Below, in pieces: positions 16,350-25,337 of a DNA stretch of 32,845 nucleotides. Below the pieces are notes generated by a model. It was not told the DNA's origin. It saw only the letters and a program-made list of their open reading frames with translations, and did not search any database. Numbering within the stretch: the stretch's first letter is position 1; each line of letters opens with the position of its first letter. The translations under genes and the position numbers were made by a program. This DNA comes from Pseudomonadota bacterium (GTDB taxonomy: Bacteria; Pseudomonadota; Gammaproteobacteria; Steroidobacterales; Steroidobacteraceae): contig JAJYAM010000028.1 of NCBI GenBank assembly GCA_021779535.1, positions 1-32,845 on the forward strand, written 5' to 3'.

Positions 16350-17366
16350 TTACAGCGCGAGCATGCGTTCGATCGGCCGCCGCGCGCGCGCGGCGATGGC
16401 CGGATCGATCTCGATCGCGGTTTCCGGCCGCGCGAGCACGCGTTCGACGTTGTCCAGGTTGATCGCCTTCATGAACCCGCACAGATTGCACGGTTTCAGG
16501 AATTCGATCCGCGGATGGCGCAGCATCACGTTGTCGGCCATCGAGCACTCCGTCAGCAGCAGCACGCGCGGCGGGCGCCGGGTCTCGATGTACTCGTCCA
16601 TCGCGCCGGTCGATCCGACGAAGTCCGCCTGTTCCTGCACCTCGCGCGGGCATTCCGGGTGCGCGAGCACGACCGCGCCGGTGACCCTGCGATACTCCTC
16701 GATGTCGGTGCCCGCGTACTTCACGTGGACCTCGCATTGACCGCCCGAGGTCGCGACCTCGAGACCGGTCATGCGCGCGACGTAGTCGGCCAGGTGCCGA
16801 TCGGGCACCATGATCAGGTGCGGCCGGCCGAGGGATCGCGCGACCGCGACCGCGTTTGCCGAGGTGCAGCAAATGTCGGCCTCGGCCTTCACCGCCGCCG
16901 AGGTATTCACGTAGGCGACTACGGGGGAATCCGGATGACGTTGCCGCAGTGCGCGAATATCCTCGGGCGTGACCGACGCCGCGAGCGAGCATCCCGCGCC
17001 GAAATCCGGCAGCAGCACGGTCTTGTCCGGGCACAACAGCTTCACGGATTCGGCCATGAAGTGGACGCCGCAGACGACGATCACCGGCGCACCGGATCGC
17101 GCCGCGTAGCGAGCCATCGTGAGCGAGTCGCCGACGAAGTCGGCGATTCCCGCGGTGATCAACGGGATCTGGTAGTTGTGGGCGACGACGACGGCGCCGC
17201 GCGCGGCCTTCAGCGCGGCGATGCGCTCGAGTTGCGGCAGGGCCAGCGCGATTTCCGCCCGCGGGACGACCCGCGCGAGGCGCTCGACCAGCGCAGCGCG
17301 CGCCGGCAACGGACGAGCGTCGTCGTCGGCCGGGATCGCGGCGCAAGATTTCAGGATCGATGACAT
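16350..17366 (-). CDS. nadA: Quinolinate synthase
   Basis: The 338-residue enzyme condenses iminoaspartate with dihydroxyacetone phosphate to quinolinate using an oxygen-labile [4Fe-4S] cluster. The conserved blocks VVAHNYQIPLI, VVCGVHFMAESVKLLCPDK, AYVNTSAAVKAEADICCTSANA, MVPDRHLADYVA, GGQCEVHVKY and LKPCNLCGFMKAI carry the candidate cluster cysteines. The ATG is at 17366-17364. It is the first gene of the nadA-nadB-apt-nucleosidase operon. No nadC (quinolinate phosphoribosyltransferase) is in the window. Upstream is a 117-bp gap shared with the divergent fnr gene and containing an FNR-box-like sequence, so oxygen-responsive control is plausible given the oxygen sensitivity of the enzyme. 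Confidence 0.97.
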   Translation of the reverse strand: MSSILKSCAAIPADDDARPLPARAALVERLARVVPRAEIALALPQLERIAALKAARGAVVVAHNYQIPLITAGIADFVGDSLTMARYAARSGAPVIVVCGVHFMAESVKLLCPDKTVLLPDFGAGCSLAASVTPEDIRALRQRHPDSPVVAYVNTSAAVKAEADICCTSANAVAVARSLGRPHLIMVPDRHLADYVARMTGLEVATSGGQCEVHVKYAGTDIEEYRRVTGAVVLAHPECPREVQEQADFVGSTGAMDEYIETRRPPRVLLLTECSMADNVMLRHPRIEFLKPCNLCGFMKAINLDNVERVLARPETAIEIDPAIAARARRPIERMLAL

Positions 17367-17400
17367 CGGGAAAGCCTACGGTCGCGGCCGGGTACGCGAT

Positions 17401-17414
17401 ATGATCCAGATCAG
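17401..17414. promoter_or_regulatory. FNR-box-like palindrome between nadA and fnr
   Basis: ATGATCCAGATCAG matches the FNR consensus TTGAT-N4-ATCAA at 8 of 10 positions and keeps the perfect inner half-sites TGAT/ATCA. It lies 34 bp upstream of nadA and 69 bp upstream of fnr. Its centre (about 17407.5) would be near -22 relative to a start directed by the fnr -10 at 17417-17422, a repressing position. Confidence 0.6.
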
Positions 17415-17416
17415 AT

Positions 17417-17422
17417 TACAAT
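17417..17422 (+). promoter_or_regulatory. Candidate fnr -10 element
   Basis: TACAAT, five of six bases of TATAAT, lies 3 bp downstream of the FNR-like palindrome and 61 bp before the chosen fnr start. The -35 region (ACGCGA at 17-base spacing) is poor, so the promoter call is tentative. Confidence 0.4.
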
Positions 17423-17483
17423 GCGGGCTGGACCTTGCGGGCGCGCTGCCCCGAGGCGGTATGGCCGGGACGAGGACGAGCGG

Positions 17484-18236
17484 ATGATGCGCGAGACCAG
17501 ACGCGGTGACTGCGAGTGGTGCGGCTTGCGCCGCGTGTGCTTTCCGGGGCGCTTGACCGCGGAATCGCCGGTCGGCGCCGCACTCCTCAGCATCCGCTGC
17601 GTGCGCATCGCGCGCGGCCACGCGCTCTACCGCGCGGGCGAGCGGATCGAGGCGTTCCACATGCTGCGCAGCGGCTGCATCAAGGAGACGGACGGCTCCG
17701 ACGGGCGCGAATCCATCGTGAATTTCTGCCTGCCCGGGGAACTGCTGACGGTTCAGAACGCGGCGAGCGCGCGGAGCCAGCTCTCCAGTGTCGCGGTCGA
17801 GACGTCCTTCGTGTGCGCGGTGCCGTGGCGCGTGTTCTACCGCGTGTGCGCGCAGTTTCCGACCGCGACCGGCGAATTCATCAAGCTGATCGCGCGCAGC
17901 GGCGCCGGTACCCGTGAATTGTTGACCTTGATCCGCGGGCGCGGCGCGCTCGAACGGGTCGCGGGGTTCCTGTCGAATCTGTGCACGCGGATGCAGTCCC
18001 GCGGGTTCCCGGCGCGCGAATTTCGCCTCGGCATGAGCCGCGAGGACATCGCGCGCTACCTGGGCTTGCGCAGCGAGACGGTGAGTCGCTGCTTCTCCGA
18101 GCTCGCGCGGCGCGGCGTGCTGCGGGTGCGCGCGAAGCGCATTCAGATACTCTCCATCCAGGAGATGCGGCGCCTGTCGTTCGCCGACGTGTTCGGCGCG
18201 ATCGACGGGCCGATGGCGGAGCGCGAGGCGGTCTAG
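17484..18236 (+). CDS. fnr: FNR-type Crp/Fnr family oxygen-responsive regulator
   Basis: From ATG 17484 the protein is exactly 250 residues, the length of E. coli FNR. Four cysteines match the FNR [4Fe-4S] ligands: C10, C13 and C19 in CEWCGLRRVC, and C111 in SFVCAVPW. A cyclic-nucleotide-type sensor domain (about 30-150) is followed by a helix-turn-helix (about 184-216) with ETVSR (198-202), the residues that read TTGAT half-sites in FNR. So it should be an active dimer without oxygen and lose its cluster in air. The ATG is preceded by AGGACGAG; an earlier in-frame ATG at 17421 has no ribosome site and would start just inside the -10 region, so I prefer 17484. It diverges from nadA and converges on hip. 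ANR is the same thing by another name. Confidence 0.93.
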   Translation: MMRETRRGDCEWCGLRRVCFPGRLTAESPVGAALLSIRCVRIARGHALYRAGERIEAFHMLRSGCIKETDGSDGRESIVNFCLPGELLTVQNAASARSQLSSVAVETSFVCAVPWRVFYRVCAQFPTATGEFIKLIARSGAGTRELLTLIRGRGALERVAGFLSNLCTRMQSRGFPAREFRLGMSREDIARYLGLRSETVSRCFSELARRGVLRVRAKRIQILSIQEMRRLSFADVFGAIDGPMAEREAV

Positions 18237-18243
18237 AAAGAGG

Positions 18244-18276
18244 CGGACCGGACCCCGACTCGTGGGGTCCGGTCCG
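18244..18276. terminator. Perfect 13-bp hairpin between fnr and hip
   Basis: Arms 18244-18256 and 18264-18276 are exact reverse complements around the 7-base loop GACTCGT, 7 bp after the fnr stop and 56 bp beyond the hip stop. Further partial pairing (GAGG/CCTC) extends the base. Its place between convergent genes fits a bidirectional terminator, though a T-run is lacking. Confidence 0.7.
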
Positions 18277-18332
18277 CGCCGCCTCGAGCGCGAGGCATCG
18301 CGGCCGCCGTGGACCGCGGTTGCGTCCGGCCG

Positions 18333-18665
18333 TTACGGCTTCTGCGCCCAAGCCGAGCACCAGCCGGCGTCCGGCACCGTGTGCCCCGCGAAGATGTTGC
18401 AGCCGCCGCGCGCCTGGCCCGGCTTGCCGAGGTACTGCGCACAGGTGGCGCAACGCTGGCTCGGCTTGTGCGTCGGATACTTCTTGTCGTCGACCTTCGC
18501 GGTGTTCGTCACGAAGCCGAGCGCAGCCGCGGTCGGATCGGTCGGGCTGAGCGGCGTCAGGCCCGCGGCGCTCGCTTCGGTCGCGATCAGGCCGAGTGCG
18601 GGAATGCAGGCGCCGGCGATGAGCCCGCCCTTGAGCAATGTGCGGCGAGAGATCTTGCCTTCCAT
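18333..18665 (-). CDS. High-potential iron-sulfur protein (HiPIP), Tat-exported
   Basis: From ATG 18665 the precursor is 110 residues. The N-terminus has a twin-arginine signal (SRRTLLKGG at 6-14), a hydrophobic stretch and a likely cut after ATEASA (about residue 33), leaving a mature protein of about 77 residues. The HiPIP cluster ligands are C72, C75, C89 and C103 with the usual spacing C-x2-C-x13-C-x13-C, ending GWCSAWAQKP. HiPIPs carry single electrons in the periplasm between bc1-type complexes and terminal oxidases or photosynthetic reaction centres. The ATG has AGGA about 9 bases upstream; an in-frame GTG five codons earlier is less likely. It is downstream of the GlxA-like regulator on the same strand after a 97-base gap. 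Confidence 0.94.
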   Translation of the reverse strand: MEGKISRRTLLKGGLIAGACIPALGLIATEASAAGLTPLSPTDPTAAALGFVTNTAKVDDKKYPTHKPSQRCATCAQYLGKPGQARGGCNIFAGHTVPDAGWCSAWAQKP

Positions 18666-18762
18666 CGTGGATGTCCTCACAGGTTGAAACCGGTTCCGAT
18701 TGTCGCGCGATTGGCGGCGCGCATGTGCTGAAGAAAGCTTAATTCTTTCGTCACGAACGAAT
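18666..18762 (-). promoter_or_regulatory. hip upstream region
   Basis: This 97-bp gap between the regulator stop and hip is locally AT-rich. It has an inverted repeat GAAAG (18733-18737) / CTTTC (18745-18749), and on the minus strand TTGAAT (complement of 18761-18766) could act as a -35 with AT-rich sequence about 16-18 bases on. No strong -10 is seen. It likely holds the hip promoter. Confidence 0.35.
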
Positions 18763-19833
18763 TCAACTGAGAATGGGTCTTACCCCCTGGTGTATCTGTC
18801 CGCGGTCGGCGGACGGCGGTACACCGGCCCAGAGCTTGTATGCGCGCGAAAAATGCGCGAGGTTGCGAAAGCCCGAAGCGACGGCGGCGTCGAGGACCGG
18901 CAGGCTCGTGTATTGCAGGAACGTGCGGGCGCGCTGCAACCGCAGATTCAAATAATAACGGCGCGGCGACAGCCGCAACTGGCTGCGAAAGCCGCGCTCG
19001 CAGCGCCGCACGCCGACGTCGGCGATCGCGCACAGCGCGCGGATGGACAGGGGCTCCTCGAGATTCGCTTCCATCGCCTCCACGATCTTCGCGAGCGAGG
19101 GATCGGTGAGTCCCTGCCGCTCGCCGCTGCCCATGCGCTGGTGCTCGCGCGGCTCCCGCATGCGGGTATAGATGAATTGCTCCGCGACCGCGGCCGCAAG
19201 CCGGTGCCCATGGCTCAAGCGCACGACGTGCAGCATCAGGTCGAGCGCCGCGGTGCCGCCCGCGCAGGTGAACCGGTTCCGATCGACGACGAACAGGTCC
19301 GGCGTGATCGCAACCTTCGGGAACTGGCTGCGCAGCCCTTCGAGCGATTCCCAGTGGGTCGTCGCGCGGTAGCCCTCGAGCATCCCGGCGTGCGCGAGCA
19401 CGAAGCTCCCGGTGTCGATCGCGCCGAGCGCGACGCCCGCGCGCGCGAGCTGACGCAACCAGCGCGTGATCCGTTCCTCGTACAAGGACTCGGGCTCGAA
19501 ACCCGCGCAGACGACGACCCGGGCGTAATCGACCGGTTCACGGATCGAGCGGTCGGCGACCACGGACATGCGGTTGCTCGCGATCACCGGGCGGCCTTCG
19601 AGGGAGATCGTCTGCCACTGATACAGATCGCGCTGCGCCAGTCGATTCGCGACCCGCAAGGGCTCGACCGCGCAGGTGAACGCGAGCATCGAGAAGCGCG
19701 GCGCGAGCAGGAAGCCGATCGTCTCGGGCCGCGCGACCGGATGGGTGGTCAGCACGGCCTCGAGGACGGCGCTCGTGCCGGCCGCGGATGTCGCATTGCG
19801 AGCGGGCTCGAATCGTCGGGTCATTCGGCGCAT
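18763..19833 (-). CDS. GlxA-family AraC-type regulator (DJ-1/PfpI-like domain plus HTH), GbdR/CdhR-like
   Basis: The 356-residue protein has an N-terminal DJ-1/PfpI-like domain (about 38-205; TIGFLLAPRFSMLAFTCAVE, PLRVANRLA) and a C-terminal AraC double helix-turn-helix (about 245-340; LSIRALCAIADVGVRRCERG, AVASGFRNLAHFSRAYKLW). The DJ-1 nucleophile position reads GAIDTGSF with no cysteine, so this is a sensor rather than an enzyme. The N-terminal wording resembles GbdR/CdhR/SouR, which sense glycine betaine, carnitine or sarcosine derivatives, but the ligand here is unknown. It diverges from the TonB receptor gene, which it may control. The ATG at 19833 has no clear Shine-Dalgarno and abuts a TTGAC/GTCAA inverted repeat; another ATG three codons on is possible. 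Confidence 0.88.
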   Translation of the reverse strand: MRRMTRRFEPARNATSAAGTSAVLEAVLTTHPVARPETIGFLLAPRFSMLAFTCAVEPLRVANRLAQRDLYQWQTISLEGRPVIASNRMSVVADRSIREPVDYARVVVCAGFEPESLYEERITRWLRQLARAGVALGAIDTGSFVLAHAGMLEGYRATTHWESLEGLRSQFPKVAITPDLFVVDRNRFTCAGGTAALDLMLHVVRLSHGHRLAAAVAEQFIYTRMREPREHQRMGSGERQGLTDPSLAKIVEAMEANLEEPLSIRALCAIADVGVRRCERGFRSQLRLSPRRYYLNLRLQRARTFLQYTSLPVLDAAVASGFRNLAHFSRAYKLWAGVPPSADRGQIHQGVRPILS

Positions 19834-19850
19834 TTGACGAATAGTGTCAA
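19834..19850. promoter_or_regulatory. Inverted repeat at the regulator start
   Basis: TTGAC (19834-19838) and GTCAA (19846-19850) are perfect inverted arms around 7 bases. The site touches the start codon of the GlxA-like regulator and lies about 115 bp upstream of the TonB receptor start. It is a candidate operator, perhaps for autoregulation. The short arms leave chance as an alternative. Confidence 0.4.
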
Positions 19851-19964
19851 CTACCTGTCGTTTATTGGCAAGCCGTCGAAATGGCCGTTGCTAAACAATA
19901 CCGGCGCCACACACCGAGCGGCCGCAGGCTTGCGAGCGCCGTCCACATCCCGGGGGAGTCAGCG

Positions 19965-22325
19965 ATGAAATATAAGAGACACGATCGGCGTTCCGGATCC
20001 CGCGCACGGGCGACCGTCGCGTTGCTCGCGGCGAGCAGCGCCCTCGGGACGGGGACGGTCGCGATCGCGGCGGCGAACGGCGACTCCGCGTCCGCCGCCG
20101 GCACCGAGTTGCAGACCATCATGGTGACGGCGTTGAAGCGCCGGCAGCCGCTCGCGAAGGTCCCGGCGAGCATCACGGTGTTCACCGCGGCGACCCTGCA
20201 GAACTACAACATCCAGTCCTTCACCGACTATGCGACGAAGACGCCGAACGTCTCGTTCAGCTTCGGCGGCGGCCCGACCGGCATCGCGGATGCGCGCACG
20301 GTCGCGATCCGCGGGATCACGGGGCAGAACCTGTTTGGCACCGCGGGCGCGACCGGTTTCTACATCGACGATACGCCGGTGCCGGGTTCGATCGACCCGC
20401 GCGTGCTCGACATCGACAACATCGAGGTGCTGAAAGGACCGCAAGGCACCTTGTACGGCGAGAGCTCCCTCGGCGGTGACGTGCGGCTGGTCACGAGGCA
20501 GCCGAACCTGACGAGGGACTCGCTCCGCGTGATGGCGCAGGCCGGGATCACCTCGGGTGGCGGCAGCGCCGACGGCGGCGGCAACCTGATCGGCAACGTC
20601 GTGCTCTCGCCCGGCGTGTTCGCGGTGCGCGCGGTGCTGTTCGCGAACCACGACGCGGGTTACCTCACGCGCACGTTCCCTGATCCAGGCAGTCCGGCCG
20701 TGACCGATCCGTTCCTCTCGGTGCCGCGCCACCGCATCGGCAACCAAGGCGCCGACACCACCTACGGCGGCTCGATCGCCGCGAAGTGGCAGATCTCCGA
20801 TGCGCTGTACGCGCGTTTCCGCGTGATGTTCCAGGACACCAAGGACCATGGGTTCCCCGCGACCTTCGCGCCGCTCCCGTCGTTCACGCCGGTCTACACC
20901 TTGAACCGGGCGTTCGACGTGCAGCCCGTGGCGACCGACGATTGGGCCCTGCCCTCGCTCGACATTCATTACCACGGCCAGGGATGGAGCTTCGTCTCCT
21001 CGACGAGCTATTTCCATCGCCACACCCGCGACCTCGAGGACTCGACCTACGGGACGCAGCAGATCCTCTCCGGGTACTACCAGGTGAGCGGCCTGCCGGC
21101 GCAGCCGTTCCTCTGGGACGGCGAGCACTACCACAACCAGATCACCGAGGAGATGCGCGCGAGCTTCGACCCGGTCGACGGCTTCAGCGGAATCGTCGGC
21201 GTGTTCTACTCGCACACCAACACGCGCTTCACGATCCCGCCGACGCTCGCGACCGGCCTCGTCGCCGCGACCGCGACCAACGGGGTCGTCGGGCCATGGC
21301 CGAACGACGTGATGTGGACGCAGAACAACCCCGCCACCGAGGAGGACTACTCGGTATTCGGCGAGCTCTACTATCGCTTCCTGACGCGGTACAAGCTCAC
21401 CCTCGGCGCCCGCGAGTACTGGCTGAAGCAGTACGCCGACTACACCGCCGACGGCTTCATGAACTTCGGGCCGACGCCGAGTGATCCTCAGCGCAACAGC
21501 CAGAACGGGTTCGACCCGAAGGTCGGGCTGCAGTACCAGATCGACCAGAACGCGATGATCTACGCGTCCGCGTCCAAGGGATTCCGCGCCGGCGGCGCGC
21601 AAGCCTCGCTCCCGTTCTGCGCGTTGCCGAATCTCCCGGTGAACGACATCACGCAGTTGAAGTCGGATACGCTGTGGAGCTACGAGATCGGCACCAAGAT
21701 CCAGGTGCCGCAACCCGGCCTGCTGGTGTCCGCGGCGGCGTTCCACATCAACTGGGACAACCTGCAGCAACAAGTGGCGCTCCCCTGTGGCGCGTACTTC
21801 GACATCAACGGCAACACCGCGAAGATCGACGGCGGCGAGATCGACATCTCCGGTCACTTGACGCGGCGGCTGACCTTGCGATTCGGCGCGGGCTACGAGA
21901 AGACGCGGATCACCGATCCGGGCGCGCTGGCGATCGTCGGGGTCGCGACCGGATCGCGGATCGCCGGCGTGCCGGCCTGGAGCGCGACCGTCGGCTCGGT
22001 CTACCGGCACTCGATCACCTCCGCGCTCGACGGCTTCGTGTCGGCGGACTACAGCTATACCGGCAACAGCGTGTCGCTGCTGAACGGCGGCGGCGGTGCG
22101 CAGGCGACGCGGCCCTCCTACTCGCTCGCCGACCTGCGCTTCGGGGTCGACGAAGGGTCGACCGAGGTCTCGCTGAACGTGCACAACCTGACGAACGCGA
22201 AACCGAACCTCGGCGACATCGGCTACGTCGGATACGCGCAGTACGACGCGTCGGGCACCGTGATTCCGCAGGTGGCGACGCTGCAGCCGCTGACCGTCAC
22301 GCTGCAGTACCGGCGCAAGTTCTAA
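19965..22325 (+). CDS. TonB-dependent outer-membrane receptor
   Basis: The 786-residue protein starts at ATG 19965 behind a GGGGGAG ribosome site; an in-frame ATG at 19881 lacks one. The N-terminus is basic then hydrophobic (about 15-38, ATVALLAASSALGTGTVAIA), a likely Sec signal. The plug domain (about 50-160) contains VMVTA-type opening TIMVTALKRRQPLAKVPASI and the IEVLKGPQGTLYGESSLGG block. A 22-strand-type barrel follows, with FDPKVGLQYQID, ASKGFRAGGAQ, SYEIGTK-like WSYEIGTKIQ and a C-terminal terminal-phenylalanine strand (VTLQYRRKF). It takes up a large or scarce substrate with energy from TonB-ExbBD, which are not in the window. It resembles iron-complex receptors in wording but the substrate is unknown; no siderophore genes are nearby. 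The divergent GlxA-like regulator is a candidate controller. Confidence 0.93.
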   Translation: MKYKRHDRRSGSRARATVALLAASSALGTGTVAIAAANGDSASAAGTELQTIMVTALKRRQPLAKVPASITVFTAATLQNYNIQSFTDYATKTPNVSFSFGGGPTGIADARTVAIRGITGQNLFGTAGATGFYIDDTPVPGSIDPRVLDIDNIEVLKGPQGTLYGESSLGGDVRLVTRQPNLTRDSLRVMAQAGITSGGGSADGGGNLIGNVVLSPGVFAVRAVLFANHDAGYLTRTFPDPGSPAVTDPFLSVPRHRIGNQGADTTYGGSIAAKWQISDALYARFRVMFQDTKDHGFPATFAPLPSFTPVYTLNRAFDVQPVATDDWALPSLDIHYHGQGWSFVSSTSYFHRHTRDLEDSTYGTQQILSGYYQVSGLPAQPFLWDGEHYHNQITEEMRASFDPVDGFSGIVGVFYSHTNTRFTIPPTLATGLVAATATNGVVGPWPNDVMWTQNNPATEEDYSVFGELYYRFLTRYKLTLGAREYWLKQYADYTADGFMNFGPTPSDPQRNSQNGFDPKVGLQYQIDQNAMIYASASKGFRAGGAQASLPFCALPNLPVNDITQLKSDTLWSYEIGTKIQVPQPGLLVSAAAFHINWDNLQQQVALPCGAYFDINGNTAKIDGGEIDISGHLTRRLTLRFGAGYEKTRITDPGALAIVGVATGSRIAGVPAWSATVGSVYRHSITSALDGFVSADYSYTGNSVSLLNGGGGAQATRPSYSLADLRFGVDEGSTEVSLNVHNLTNAKPNLGDIGYVGYAQYDASGTVIPQVATLQPLTVTLQYRRKF

Positions 22326-23278
22326 CGCGAACGCGCGCGTCTTGCCGGCGGCCGGCGTCGAACGACGCCGGCCGCCAGCAGCGCGGGACCCTCGCGCAAC
22401 GCGAAGCGCCGAAAGGCTTCGGCGATCGGCATCAGACGCTTGTCCGAGCGCTGCGCGACGTGCCATTGCCGCGTGATCGGCAGTCCGCGGACGTCGAGCA
22501 CCACGATGCGCTCGGTCTCGAGCTCGAGGTCGATCGTGTGCCGGGAGAGGAAGCTCAACCCCATTCCCGCCATCACCGCCTGCTTGATGGTCTCGTTGCT
22601 CGCCATCTCCATGCCGACCGGGGCGGCCACGCCGGCATCCTGGAAGAATGCTTCCATCGCGAGACGCGTGCCGGATCCGGGCTCGCGCACGAGGAAGCGC
22701 TCCTCGGCGACGCGGGCCGGCTCGATCGACCTCGCCCCGGCCAGCGGATGATCGGGCGGCGCGACGATCACCTGGGGATTGTCCGCGAACGCCGTCGCGA
22801 TCATCTCGGCGCCTTCCGGTGGCCGGCCCATGATCGCCAGGTCGACCCGGTTTTCGTTCAGCTGGTCGATCACCTGGGTCCGGTTGCTGACCGCGAGCCG
22901 GATGCTCGCGTCGGGATATCGGGCCTGGAACGCCGCGAGCAGACGCGGTGCGAAATACTTCGCGGTGCTGATGATCGCGATGTCGAGGCGGCCGCGCCGC
23001 AGACCCTGCAGCGCGTCGATGCGTTGCTGCGCCTCCTCGAGCGCGCGGGACACGCCGCGCGCCGCCTCGAGCAGTTCCCGGCCGGCTTCCGTGAGATCGA
23101 AGCGGCGTCCGAGCCGTTCGATCAACGGCAGTCCGGCCCGCGCCTCGAGATCGCGAACGTGCATCGAGACGCCCGGCTGGGTCAGGTGCAGCCGCTCGGC
23201 CGCCCGCGAGAAGGAGCGTTCGGAGGCGACCGCTTCGAAGATGCGCAGCTGTCGCAGGGTCACGTTGCGGATCGACAT
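22322..23278 (-). CDS. cbbR: LysR-type regulator CbbR
   Basis: The 318-residue protein has an N-terminal winged helix-turn-helix (about 5-65; TLRQLRIFEAVASERSFSRA, LHLTQPGVSMHVRDLE) and a LysR substrate-binding domain (about 90-295) with STAKYFAPRLLAAF and SNRTQVIDQLNENRVDLAIMG, wording typical of CbbR. CbbR activates RuBisCO operons in response to Calvin-cycle metabolites or NADPH. The ATG is at 23278; the frame is open further upstream but there it is antisense to cbbL. It diverges from cbbL, as usual. The last 18 residues (LAAGVVRRRPPARRARSR) are arginine-rich and overlap a hairpin that could terminate the opposing receptor gene; its TAG overlaps that gene's TAA by 4 bp. Confidence 0.94.
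   Translation of the reverse strand: MSIRNVTLRQLRIFEAVASERSFSRAAERLHLTQPGVSMHVRDLEARAGLPLIERLGRRFDLTEAGRELLEAARGVSRALEEAQQRIDALQGLRRGRLDIAIISTAKYFAPRLLAAFQARYPDASIRLAVSNRTQVIDQLNENRVDLAIMGRPPEGAEMIATAFADNPQVIVAPPDHPLAGARSIEPARVAEERFLVREPGSGTRLAMEAFFQDAGVAAPVGMEMASNETIKQAVMAGMGLSFLSRHTIDLELETERIVVLDVRGLPITRQWHVAQRSDKRLMPIAEAFRRFALREGPALLAAGVVRRRPPARRARSR
22347..22376 (+). terminator. Perfect 13-bp hairpin after the TonB receptor, embedded in cbbR
   Basis: Arms 22347-22359 and 22364-22376 are exact reverse complements around the loop GAAC, starting 21 bases after the receptor stop. It lies inside the cbbR coding tail. Geometry is that of a strong terminator stem, but no U-tract follows. It may also form in the cbbR transcript. 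Confidence 0.6.
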
Positions 23279-23309
23279 GGTGGCACCCGCTCTGGATGGC
23301 GTGGACCAA

Positions 23310-23359
23310 ACTATAAGTAAAAACTGATGGTAATAGAAATTAAAACTGATTTCTCCTGA
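23310..23359. promoter_or_regulatory. Candidate CbbR binding region
   Basis: In an AT-rich block of the cbbR-cbbL gap, two TNA-N7-TNA motifs, the general CbbR pattern, occur at 23331-23343 (TAATAGAAATTAA) and 23347-23359 (TGATTTCTCCTGA). The 9-mer AAAACTGAT is directly repeated at 23320-23328 and 23342-23350, exactly 22 bp apart, two helical turns. The minus strand has TATAGT (complement of 23310-23315) as a likely cbbR -10, so the same block could give autorepression. For cbbL, TACAGT (23374-23379) is a weak -10, as expected for an activator-dependent promoter. Confidence 0.6.
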
Positions 23360-24865
<1,506 letters not shown>

Positions 24866-24896
24866 ACCGGCGCCGACGCGCCCTCGGGAGACGACG

Positions 24897-25337
24897 ATGC
24901 GAATCACTCAGGGGACTTTCTCGTTCCTGCCGGATTTGACCGATGCGCAGATCCTCGCGCAGCTCCGCTACGCCCTTGCGCAAGGCTGGGCGATCAGCAT
25001 CGAAACCACGGACGATCCGCACCCGCGCAACTGTTACTGGGACATGTGGGGCAATCCGCTGTTCGACCTGCGCGATGCCGCCGGGGTGATGCAGGAGGTG
25101 AACGCGTGCCGCCGCGCGCATCCGAACGGGTACGTGCGGGTCAACGCGTTCGACTCGACGCGCGGCTTCGAGACGACCCGCCTGTCGTTCATCGTGAGCC
25201 GCCCGAGCGACGAGCCGGGGTTCGCGCTGACGCGCACGGAGGACGCGGGCCGGCGCATTCGGTACACGATCGCGAGCTATGCGGCCGGCGCGCCCGAAGG
25301 GCGGCGCTACCGGTCGCGCGACGGCGACGTCGGATGA
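24897..25337 (+). CDS. cbbS: Ribulose-bisphosphate carboxylase small subunit, red-type
   Basis: The 146-residue small subunit begins [19 protein letters not shown] and contains the red-type signature [14 protein letters not shown] and [17 protein letters not shown]. Red-type small subunits carry a C-terminal extension that forms a beta-hairpin barrel in the L8S8 solvent channel; here it is the segment after about residue 110 ([17 protein letters not shown]). It starts 31 bases after cbbL, with GGGAG before the ATG. Its TGA overlaps the cbbX ATG (ATGA). The charged end ([11 protein letters not shown]) is slightly longer than common homologues. Confidence 0.96.
   Translation: MRITQGTFSFLPDLTDAQILAQLRYALAQGWAISIETTDDPHPRNCYWDMWGNPLFDLRDAAGVMQEVNACRRAHPNGYVRVNAFDSTRGFETTRLSFIVSRPSDEPGFALTRTEDAGRRIRYTIASYAAGAPEGRRYRSRDGDVG

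Noticed and set aside
19959-23309. A 1116-residue open frame on the minus strand across the TonB receptor and into cbbR
   Set aside because: It is a high-GC shadow: arginine- and glycine-rich with no recognisable domain, running antisense to the receptor and out of frame with cbbR.
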